Of a stretch of DNA of 64,000 bases, positions 31,601 through 41,400 are shown in pieces. A program made the position numbers and the translations under genes. The number at the start of each line of letters is the position of its first letter. Positions within the stretch are counted from its first letter, which is position 1. The notes under the pieces are model-generated. The model saw only the letters and a list, made by a program, of their open reading frames with translations, did not search any database and had not been told where the DNA came from. The DNA is taken from NCBI GenBank assembly GCA_947646735.1, contig CANTFK010000968.1, positions 310,001 through 374,000 on the forward strand, read 5' to 3'. The stretch is from Peronospora farinosa. Taxonomy: Eukaryota > Oomycota > Peronosporomycetes > Peronosporales > Peronosporaceae.

Positions 31601-33420
31601 AAGACATTCTTACGAGTGTCAGAGGTATTTTGGTGGCCCCAACTATATCGGTGGGTGGCCAACTATATTCGCTCTTGTGAAGAGTGTCAGCGCATAAAGC
31701 CTGCACCTTCAAACAGTGCGCCACTGAAGCCACTGCCGATTTCAAGTGAATTTCGGAAGTCGGTCAGTTTGGACTTCATGTTTGGCTTACCGCCTGACCA
31801 TAAAGGCAGGACGGGGCTCGTCGTCTTTGTAGACAGACTGAGCAAGATGGTGCATTTGGCACCATGTAGCCCAGGAAAAGAGGCTGCCCTCTTGTTTTGT
31901 ATCATGTGTATCGATTACAAGGGATGCCCGAGTCCATAGTATCGGACCGGGATCCGCGTTTTACGTCGGGTTTTTGGCTACATGTGTTCAAGCTGCTGGG
32001 TAGCAAGCTCCACATGTCAACCGCTGAGCATTCCCAAACTGATGGCCAAACAGAACGGGCCAATCGAGTCGTGGCGGATGTGTTGCGTACAATAGCGACT
32101 CCTAAAGAATGGAGCAAGCAATTACCATTCGTGGAGTTCGCTATTAATAACAGTGTTCACGCCAGTACGGGTAAAACACCGTTTTACGTTAACGGACTGC
32201 GTCATCCTCGAACGCCAGTCTCGTTTGTACGCAGCCCGAGTCTTAGTGGGGGAGGGCCCCTCCCTTCGCTCGGTGCGAATGTTAAAGAGGGCCAAGGTTG
32301 CCCTAGTGACACTGCTAATTTAGCAGTGGTCACGACACCTATAGGTGTCACAAAGGAGGCACGGCAAGAAATGCCAGTGATCCTTAATGATGACACTATA
32401 GTGTTGTCAACAGCGTCGACCCATGAACGACCTCTTGGAGGCGTCATAGGCGAGCTGGATGCTAAAAGCGTGAGCGAAGCTCAGCGCTTTGTGGATGAGC
32501 GATTAGCCATCACACGTAAAGTCCGTGGCGCGATGGCAAGCGCACATGACAAGCAAAAACAATATGCAGACCAGCATGGTCGCAAAAACAATGAACACTT
32601 TAGTGAGGGGGACAAAGTGCTACTAAGTACTGCTACCCTACCTAAACATGCAATTTCTGTACTACCTGGTGGTACTACTAAGCTATTGCCCCGGTTCATT
32701 GGGCCCTTTACAGTGGTTGAAGAAGTTGGAGACCTAAATTATAGGCTTACTCTCCCACCGTATATGAAGACGCACCCCGTATTTTACGTGGGTCGTCTGA
32801 AACGGTATGTTGATCCAGAAGAGATCACATATCCGCATCGGTCTAACGAGACCGATGGTGACGTCGACTTTGACTCGAGCATCGTTTCCGATATGGCGAC
32901 GAGGAAGCCGAGAGGCTCCCCGTGTATGAACGAGGCGATAGAGGACTCGGTGATCGAGGAGGACTCCGAGCTTGACGCGGATCTCTCATCACCAGTCGCT
33001 CTAAGATGTCCAAACGGGTCTTCAGGCGGTCATACCCCTGACGGTCCCTCGTCCTCACATCACGCAGATCCAAAGTCAGTCGCGAGACTTGACTCTCGAG
33101 ATCTGTCACCTGTCTCTTCAGCGCAGCAGACTCAGCCTGCGACTGAACAGCAGCAGGGTAGGCAGCCGCGATTAGGTGGGCGTAATCGCCGCTCCTATCG
33201 GGCGCCACCTGTGTTGGTGTACACGGAAGGGAATACGCGCTTCCTTGTTGGAAGGCTGTTGGCCCACCGGTTTGTGAAGCGAAAGCTCCAAATCCTTGTC
33301 CAATGGAAGGGTTACCCAACGAGCTTTGACTCGTGGGAGCCTGTGGACGCTTTGCGCGTTGACGTGCCTGGGCTGGTGGCTGCTTATGTGAAGCAGCACC
33401 AGCTGTCTTCTTTCTGCTAG
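28613..33420 (+). pseudogene. pol: Pol of element A (PR-RT-RNaseH-INT-chromodomain), broken
   Basis: Protease: LLVDSGASQNFV near 28774. RT: FSALDLKDGYYQVLM, WLVMPQGLKNAPATFNR and the catalytic YFDD (30421-30432). RNase H: VYTDHASLRTAI. Integrase: H-H-C-C zinc site (ECHDAPSSGHL to CEECQ) and the DDE core (SLDFMFGLP, VSDRDPRFTSGFW, TDGQTERANR). GPY-type HPVFYVGRLKRY is followed by a Ser/Pro-rich spacer and a chromodomain (LQILVQWKGYPTSFDSWEP) ending at 33420. Breaks seen: frameshifts near 29630, 30105, 30830 and 31895, and TAG stops at 30408 and 30478. The chromodomain probably steers integration to marked chromatin. Confidence 0.93.
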
Positions 33421-34289
33421 TTCCGGAAGGACTAGCAGAAGAAGCGTGGCGAGAATTAATTGGGGGTCGCTTACCGCCCATAATTTCATGCGCACGCTTC
33501 ATGGCGAAGATGATTCGCTGCGACCGCTGTTTAGTTGCATCTTCATGCAAGGTAACACGGCGCCGAAGCTCAGCTTTATAGTCGTCGGCTGTTTCGTTAG
33601 AACGCAGCACGACTGGAATTGGGAAAGCACGACCAAGTGCTTTGCCCTGCTTTTTCCACAAAGGTAAGACGCTATAGAATCTATGAGCGTCTATAGTGGC
33701 ACGCTGTAAAAGCGCTGCGCTAGAACCATCCGAGTTCATCCACTCAGATGGAGGTGGCATTGGTGGCAAGCCACCACTCACGTAGCCGCCCTCGCGACGG
33801 CGGGCTAGTGAGGCCGAAGGTGTACTTGGTGGAGCTTTAAGCTCACACTCAGCTGATGTCTGACTCTCCATCATGGATTGTCAAGACATCAGCTTGAGGA
33901 GTTACATCTGACTGAGTCGCGACTACTCCTTTCGAAGTAGCGCGCTCAGTCTTAGTCGCTGCGCTCGTAGGCGCAGACGACGAGGCGTTACCTTCGCTTG
34001 TAGGAAGCATAGATGCTTCCTCAAGGATGGGTGCCTCAAATGATGGGGACATATGTCCCATCAATGCGCTTTGCTCATCTCCACTTTGGGGTGATGGCAA
34101 TGGCGTGCTCTCATTTTAGTCTACAATGAGAGATGGATCTTCATCCACATTGAAGTGAGATGGAAGATTCACCTCAGTGCCTGACGCACTTTGCGACGGC
34201 TGCGATAAATCGCGGCGCGTGCGCTTAGTGTTGGACTGCATGGGTGCCTTTGCAGGCGACCCATCAGCCTTACCACGTTTCGGTGGCAT
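32843..34289 (-). pseudogene. antisense accessory gene of element A (coiled coil, basic)
   Basis: Runs opposite to pol, from an ATG at 34289 (MPPKRGKADGSPAKAPMQ), only 106 bp inside the 3' LTR, to a stop at 32843. It covers the chromodomain and integrase C-terminal coding region on the other strand. A long part (33874-32843) is open for 343 codons. Upstream there is one TAA (about 34116) and one extra base near 33855 compared with the D copy. Features: a basic N-terminus, Ser/Pro-rich low complexity, a central segment (WKKQGKALGRAFPIPVVLRS), a coiled coil (SAALKRQVTDLESQVSRLTL) and an Arg/Ser-rich end (RKRCSSQSRRHHRSR). The same gene is recognisable in element D at 50519-52012, which supports it as a real antisense gene. 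Function unknown. Confidence 0.65.
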
Positions 34290-34379
34290 GAGAATTGAGT
34301 AGACAAAGCGGCACGTTATATTACGGCTCGCAAGTCACTCTGTCTCCTAGGCGATGTTTTACAAGATGTAAAAATCGTT

Positions 34380-34394
34380 TTAAAAGGGGGATGG
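34380..34394 (+). other. polypurine tract of element A
   Basis: taaaagggggatgg directly before the 3' LTR is the expected plus-strand primer site. Confidence 0.85.
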
Positions 34395-34995
34395 TGTAAC
34401 GGGCTCAACGTTACACGTACCCGTTAAGTATGCGATACTTAACGGGCAGTTCTCAAAAGGTACGTAAGTACTTAAGACCTGTCGCTCGAGCGAGACACAC
34501 CATGTGTCACACCCTTGAGTATGTGATATACACTAGGTGTATTCACATTGATGGGGATGACGCCCAGCTGGGACTAGGCGTCATCAAATGACGTCAGTCA
34601 ATTACGTCATTGAGCGAGCTTAAATATATTTAAGCTCGCACGTTGGGATGCGCATCTATAGAGATGGCACCCATCATTACATATTAACCAATCAGTAGTT
34701 AGATTTATATTTAGTTAAAATCTAATTAAATATAAATCAGTCTTGAATTTCCTTAAACCGAAGCACCACACACGAGAAGCTGAAAAGCTTCTACGTGACG
34801 TCGGTGCCTTCTTGTTAAGAAGTTCGTTGCACTCTCGCTTAAGCAAGAGGCAACTAGTGGTACGACTGCTTAAGCAGTCGACTAACCTCCCAACCACCCT
34901 CGCACGCGAAGGTAAGACGGTATAACCGCTTCCTCGCTTGTGCATAAGGTGTGTGCTCGTAGTACGAGGCAACTTCATAGAAGTGCCCGTCGACA
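34395..34995 (+). repeat. 3' LTR of element A
   Basis: 601 bp, the same length as the 5' LTR, with six differences by eye, all in the last 230 bp; five are transitions. One (G to A at the position matching 27320) breaks the CTCTCGCTTAAGCGAGAG palindrome. Confidence 0.95.
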
Positions 34996-35000
34996 TTTTG
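34996..35000. repeat. target-site duplication of element A, right (ttttg)
   Basis: Matches 26865-26869 exactly. Confidence 0.95.
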
Positions 35001-35325
35001 CGTCCGAGACTCATTAGAGAATTATATGTCTCTTCTTCAGCACCTCCTCTCTGCGGGACTACATCCTGCCCGGTCTTGGAGGTCAACGCAGTCGCGGATT
35101 CGGCAATGAGGAAGCGCTCTGTCTTGTCTTCGATGGAAAGCTCCTTCTTGTCGGCGGCGGTTCCTCTCAGGGCTGAGCTGGTGACAACAGGAAGCCCATC
35201 AGTGCTTGTATACAATGCAGCAGCTGCAACTAGTGCGACGTAGTAGAGACGCATCACAGGACTGTGACAAGCCGCCTCTGCTACTTTTGCTCTTGGACGA
35301 AGATTGAGAAGTGAGAAGGCCACGT

Positions 35326-36004
35326 GAGTGAGAAGCGCAATTCAGTGAACCGAACCTGCCAGCTTTGCTATTAGGCTACTCAATGATCGCTATCCCGAGG
35401 TCTGGAGTCCAGATTTTGATGGGATATTGTATGCTTATTCGTATGCTTCTGCACAAGAGAAGGGTGTTGGCCACGCACAACAATGAACAGAGGATGGAGA
35501 CCTCCACGGCCCCAACGAACCGGCTCCCTTTACCTTATGGTCTTCCATAGTGGGGCCAAGATATATGGTCAAAGATGGAAGGGCCTTCTTTTAGGGCTAT
35601 GTGCGACTCGAAAGCGGATGGGTCCGCAGTTTATCCTATACTCATCATTATCACAAGGGACTTATGCTAAGCTGTTTCAAAGAAAGATTTTTGGCCCAGA
35701 GCCGGATCTGGCATGCGGCTACAATACTGCAAGCGTTAAATAGGTGATGACGATGATGATGGTCAAAACCATCTATTAAATTCTTATGATTATTAAAGTC
35801 TGTGAGAAAAATTCTCTGAATTATTACGTCTTTCTGCCCCTCTGCACTAATTCATTCTGCTCGCTCAATACGACGGACTTCACAGAAAACACATCAAAAG
35901 GACACGTGGGATCGTTTGACCAACATGGAGGGGGAAGGTGGCGCCTTGAAAGTGAGTATTGGTAATGCTGTTGGTTACTGATACTAATGACCACATGACA
36001 TAGA
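35326..36004. other. unassigned, remnant-like frames
   Basis: A frame at about 35483-35743 (+) ends ...GPEPDLACGYNTASVK and looks like decayed coding DNA, but I recognise no family. Otherwise AT-rich without features. Confidence 0.3.
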
Positions 36005-37045
36005 CGACACTACGTGATTGTGTGTAACGATGGGATCGACTCATCGTTTTGTTACTAATGTATTAGAGTCGATATCGATAGGCTTAGAGTAGTACAACGA
36101 GACGAACTAAAGACCTAGCTAGATAACAATTCACTTTTCATTTTACCTTCTTCTAAGCGCTCCCACCTTAACTCACCCTTGGCTGTTGCCAAAAGTCATA
36201 AGTGAGGCCAGGTACCAAACCGTCTATTTTAAACTTTTATGTTACTGTATGAGATTAATCAAATGTACTGTGATGTAATCTTATCGAGGATAAAGTGAAA
36301 AGTAAATAATTATTAGCCATGTCCTAAGTTCGACGATTTACCTCTAAGCCTATTCATATCGATTCTACGATGTGGCTAACCAACACTTCCCAATTCGCGC
36401 CTTCAAGCAACAACGGCCAAGAGACGAAGACCTTCAAAGAGCCGGTCAACCGGCTCCCTCAGACCAGGGCGGGAAGTCCCTCCAACGGGAGCCCCAGGAT
36501 ATAGAAGGGGGAGGTTTTCCCTCTGCTGCGTGCGCTATGGGGGGGGCAATCGTAGCGTGCCAACCGTAAGGGGAGCACCAACCCTGTCACCCCCGGGGGG
36601 AGAGGATTGACGACCGCGGTTATCATTCCCTTCTTCCCCGATAATTCCTGCTATTCTACGTCACCCTTCCAGCCGCCGATTCGATCGCCGAGCGCAAATC
36701 TCGGTCCCACGAAGTGACTTTGTGTCAAGAACGTGAATTGATCGGCCCCGTCCAGGTGCATCAGCGGTCGATCGGGATGGTGCCCGGCGCTTGTTGCTAT
36801 CATTGAGCCACTGTTTACACCTCGGGCTGGATACTCGATTCCACGTGCCCTTTTCGGAGTGCCCCCCCGTGACGCCCGACGTCTCGAGCCAGCAGATTGA
36901 GACAGCGAGGCGAAGAATGACAAAGTCCTGGTAGAAGCACTCCAGGCATCTTACCAATCCTTAATATTTGAAATAGACGGTCTGTTATTAAAAAAAAGGT
37001 GTAGCTAACCAACGATGAGTCGACCGTTACACACAATCCCGTTGT
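36005..37045. repeat. unclassified ~1-kb element bounded by inverted repeats
   Basis: 36016-36046 and 37013-37038 are inverted copies (gattgtgtgtaacg ... cgactcatcg). A second inverted pair lies inward (accgtctatttt near 36220 and its complement near 36970). Part of the same sequence (ttcgacgattt...ctaaccaacgatgag) recurs singly at 49.61-49.70 kb, so this is a dispersed repeat, perhaps an LTR piece or a non-autonomous DNA element. The interior has a G/C-rich stretch at about 36460-36620. Confidence 0.4.
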
Positions 37046-37626
37046 CTCGTTCCTACCATGTGGTGCATACAGAGCACCCTCCGTTAATCTATGGACAGCA
37101 ATACCCATAGCTTAACAGAGGTCATCACTTATCGGCTTATGTGTATTGTACATTAAATAAATTAGATAATAAAAAGCGCACCAACCAGACCATCCCCACT
37201 TCTCCCTTAAACAAAACAGGCTCCAGTCTCAAGGTTCATACTTCTGACCGAATTTAGGTATTAGGCTCTTTTATTGTTTTGACTCGTGCCTAGAGGTGTG
37301 AGACATGTCGTCAGCTTCATTCCCTTTGCAAACAGTGAAAGCTATCTGTAATTTACAGTTTTTAACAGTTTTTCATGTTGATGTACCTAGACATTTGATA
37401 CTGTCACAAATTCGGCGTAGTAGAGTGCTTTACGACATGTAAATAATAGGGGTGGCAGTGGAATTGAAGGGACAAGAGACCGTTCACCAGGAAGAAGGGA
37501 CCGGAGAGAAAGGATACCATGGTGTGAAGCGACCATTGGCTGAGAATGTGAAGGACCAACAAAGGGGAGATCATTACCAGGGAACTGGTTAAACGGTACC
37601 GAAAGGATTCGAACACTTTCCCTGCA
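37046..37626. other. unassigned
   Basis: About 580 bp with no recognisable gene or element. Confidence 0.4.
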
Positions 37627-37845
37627 TATGTAGACCTGGGTCTCTCATTAGTAGAACTGTTCTCTCGTCGAACGACCTCGGTCCCTCCTTGGTAGACCTG
37701 GTCTCTCGTTGGACGACCTCGACGCCTCATCGGTAGACCTGGGTCCCTCCTCGGTAGACCCGGTCTCTCTTCGGTAGAGCTGGGTCTAAACTCGGTAGAC
37801 CCGTTCCCTCTTTAATAGATCCCGGTCCCTCGAGGTTCAGCCACT
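37627..37845. repeat. degenerate minisatellite (GGTAGACC / GGTCTCTC units)
   Basis: About eight to nine imperfect units of roughly 24-27 bp built from cggtagacctgggtccctc and variants. No coding potential recognised. Confidence 0.75.
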
Positions 37846-37852
37846 ACTGACC

Positions 37853-38452
37853 TGTAGACGGGCACTTCTACGAAGTTGCCTCGTACTACGAGCACACACC
37901 TTATGCACAAGCGAGGAAGCGGTTATGCCGTCTTACCTTCGCGTACGAGGGTGGTTGGGAGGTTGGTCGACTGCTTAAGCAGTCGTACCACCAGTTGCCT
38001 CTCGCTTAAGCGAGAGTGCAACGAACTTCTTAACAAGAAGGCACCGACGTCACGTAGAAGCTTTTCAACTTCTCGTGCGTGGTGTGTTTGTTTAAGTAAA
38101 TTCAAGACTGAGCTATATTTAATTAATTATAACTAAGTATATACTTCATTACTGATTGGCTATATATATATATATAGATCGGATACGCGACTGTTTAGAA
38201 GCGTATCCTGTCGCATGATCTTAAATCTAGATTTAAGATCGCAACTGACGTCCTTCTGAGACTTCGTGATGCCTAGCTTCAACTAGCGTCATCCCTTCTT
38301 ATGTGAATCCATCAATGGATATCACATTCACGAGGGTGGATCACATTTGTGTATCGCACCCAAGTGACAGGTCAAAAGTTATTATGGATACTTTTAGACC
38401 AAACATTAAGTATATTACTTAATGTTTACGTGTAACTAGATACCCTGTTACA
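37853..38452 (-). mobile_element. solo LTR of the element A family, inverted
   Basis: 600 bp, TGTAGACGGG to CCTGTTACA, the reverse complement of an A-type LTR, flanked by a perfect 5-bp duplication tgacc (37848-37852 and 38453-38457). No internal sequence follows, so it arose by LTR-LTR recombination. The first ~250 bp are near-identical to element A; the rest has diverged strongly while keeping its hairpins, e.g. a perfect 24-bp palindrome at 38217-38240 (half GATCTTAAATCT). A (TA)n run lies at 38162-38176. Confidence 0.93.
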
Positions 38453-38457
38453 TGACC

Positions 38458-41400
38458 AGTCAATACAAGGATAATGCCAGCCGACGCAAGGATTCAGGTC
38501 TTCAAGCAAGGATTGAGTAAAGGATTCAAAGGATAACATATATTGAAAAATAATCAATTTGCGATCTACATGGCACGACTCTGTCACCCAAGAAGAACTT
38601 GCTCTAAGTTACTCACTGTTCCGGGAAGGGATATATTTTGGCCCCGTAGAAGACACAGGCGTGTAGCGAAGCTCAAGTGCGAATAGAACCACAGTATATA
38701 TTTGGCTTGTGAGTTCGTCTCAAGTAGCAAAATAACAAGACCCGCTATTGAAAGCGGTCTCCCTCACCTCACGGTCCAGGAGCAAAGCAAAGGCCAGGTG
38801 GTTGATACCCCTGAGACAACAAAGAAAAGTCAAGGAACGACAAGATCCCCAAGGAATCTGTTTCTAGACACAATCTTGACAAGGTCGACCGATTGACCAC
38901 CTACTGGCTCACAGAGTGAAGCATTTCCACTCGAGGCCCCCCAGGTCTACCACTCTCAAGGCAGACTTCTACATCCTCACTAAGTCTTCCAAAGAGTACA
39001 TCCCGCCAGCCGACGGGTACACAAGGTGAGAAGAAGATCCATACGCGGTATCGGGGTACCCCCTCCGACAGTCGGCAGTACGTCACAATGAGTGGTTTGG
39101 AATCTTATCACAACATCTTAAGAATCCACTACACCACAGCGGCTTACCAATGAACAGCGTCTACATATATATTGAAGTACAAGAATAAGAATTTATAATT
39201 TTTCAGCGGCACAGGATATATGAGCAACGAAGAAGTTTTGCTTTACCAAAACGCTACCACAGGCATCAATCAGAAAAATAACCCAGAAGCGGGCTAATCT
39301 GAAGACCATGGATCCAAGCAGTCTAAATGTGAGTGTGGTGGAGCGGGATATATAAAATTTCTGATGTGATTTCAGCTCCCCACTGGCGCCTAGACAACCG
39401 ACTATCGGAGTGGGTACTCCGTTTCCGTGCAACTTTACTTCCTCACCTTGTGTACCCGTCGATAGGGCGGGTAGCACTCTTCTCGGTAGACTTGAGTTGA
39501 TGCTGAACTTAACCGTGTTTGGGATAGGTTGGGGGGTAGACCGTGCGGAAATTTTCACCCGGTCAAGGGGTTCTTGTAGGTGCTCTTTTCGAGTCACCCT
39601 TATCTCTCTTGAGATCGCCTTAACCAAAAATGTAGATGCTTGATCCACCTGATATACTTGATCTTCTGACCACTTGAGCCGTCTCGCGATCTTGTACCTT
39701 GTCTTTTTCTTGTTATGCCTTGTCCAAACGCAGGAAAGTTGTTTGTTTTGATAATTCTTGTTATCCCTGGCCAAAAAATTTAGGGAATCAATTTTGTCGT
39801 AGCGTCGCAGATGCTCTTATGTCATCGGGGGGCCAAAGTTACCCCACACGGAAGAGAAGCTTGCGTGTCTTAGAAGTAAAATCAAACTCTGTATAATGCT
39901 AACCAATCACATACCAAAAACCTATGATTTTGCCTATCTGAGGATTCAGATCTTTGCCAAGTGTTGCACTTGCGTGTACCACATATGTCGGATCGCGGTC
40001 GACGAATCGCGGTCGATCTACAAGGTGTGGACCACATTTGATATCTGGCAATGCGATCCACAAGGACGAAACTTTCGAGGAAATACTGGGCCAACGAAAA
40101 GATTAATCCCGTGAAATTGCAAGCCTGAAAATCCTTCTGTGAAGGCTAATACGGCGACTCAGCATACGCAGGAAAGACACAGACAAAATTTGGTCGTTGT
40201 TGGAAAACATCCTGACAGAACACTTCCAACTTCAGCAAGCTTTTTCTTAAAATCGGCTGGTTAAGCTTCAAACTGATTACGACTATCACCTCGGGGAAAG
40301 TACTCGCACGAATGTGGCCTTGAATCAGCTACGTCGAGAGAGAGCGTGATAGGGTTGTCTATGATTGGGACTCTCTTCGATCGCACTTGGCCAAGTAGCG
40401 TCTGTATCACTTCCAATCTTGCCAGTGGGTCATTCCGTTCCCTTTACCTCGGCATCTCCCGGGGGCAAGCGTTTCTCGTCTACCCCGATGTCGATTCCTC
40501 CTTCCAATCGTTCGCGAATCGCGGACCTCTCTTTTCCTACGGCTCCATCGAGTTCTGTCCAAGGGATCACCCCTTCGATCTCCTTAAATATTCCTGCGCA
40601 ATCCGGCAGTTCAGCGAACCCCTGATCCGCCAATTCAGCGCGATCCGCCAATTCAGCGCGATGGGTTACCTCAGCGCGATCAGGAAAACGTAATTTGGAC
40701 GTTCCACAGCCTAAGGCGAAAACCAAAAGCAAGAATTTTAAATCTTTTAAAGGCCAAAAGCAAGAAGAGAATTTTCGCATCTTCGAAAATCAAGTGCAAG
40801 AAATTAACTCTTGCACTCTAAAGTTCAAAAGGCAAAAAGAAATTTTTTACGCCTTATTCTTCCGAGTCGAGCGACAATGAAGGGTTTTATGACTCATGAA
40901 ACTCTCTGCTCGCACATATATCCGGATCGCGTTCTTCCTCCAGGCGCCGCGGCTTTGGCGCCTGGCAGCTCTGCTCACGCTGGATCACCCATTTCCCCCT
41001 TTACAATCGACGTTTCCAGTTTGAAGACGGATTCACTGCCAGCTTCGCCTGCGAAATCCCTTATATATTCGGCTGAAGTCTCGAAAGCAGACCTCTTTGG
41101 CAAGCCCTTTAGTGATTCCTAGGGTGCTGTCAGTGTTACCATTGAATCTCGAGAGAAGATCAACATTTCTGCTCCTGCCGCAAGAGTGTACTGACTTGCC
41201 GGATTCTTTAGGGCCAAGGAATCAATCGATTTCTGGGTATCGCAATCGGAATTATCGATCGTCAACTCAAAAGTTGCGCCATGGTAGTCTCGACGAATCA
41301 GTCTAACCAGCGTGGTTGAGTTGGAAAGCGACTTCTTGTACAAGCACCTGTCCAAGCCAAAGAAAATCCTTTTTCGGTTGCGTCTACGCCTCGAGTGCCG

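Larger units (their letters stand above)
26870..34995 (+). mobile_element. Ty3/gypsy LTR retrotransposon A, chromodomain type
   Basis: Complete element of 8126 bp: 601-bp LTRs (TG...CA) and a perfect 5-bp target duplication. Interior order is gag (zinc knuckle), protease, reverse transcriptase, RNase H, integrase and C-terminal chromodomain, with RT before integrase (gypsy order). The two LTRs differ at six positions by my count (about 1%), so the insertion is recent. Yet pol has several frameshifts and two in-frame stops, so this copy is not autonomous. An antisense gene overlaps the 3' end of pol. Related copies: the solo LTR at 37.85 kb, element D (49.9-53.5 kb) and the LTR-gag part of E (61.0-62.4 kb). 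Confidence 0.96.
26785..35254 (-). pseudogene. RXLR/dEER-type effector split by gypsy element A
   Basis: The paralogue of the effector pseudogene at 19156. The 5' part (35254-34996) encodes the signal peptide (MRLYYVALVAAAALYT), a degenerate RXLR (RFLI, residues 47-50) and an acidic stretch (GAEEET). The 3' part (26869-26785) encodes the Lys-rich, NLS-like tail and the stop. Element A with its ttttg duplication lies between. Counting the duplication once, the two parts total 339 nt, a multiple of three, so the gene was intact (112 aa) before the insertion. The left paralogue retains the clearer dEER. Host-translocation function is inferred from family resemblance only. Confidence 0.8.
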
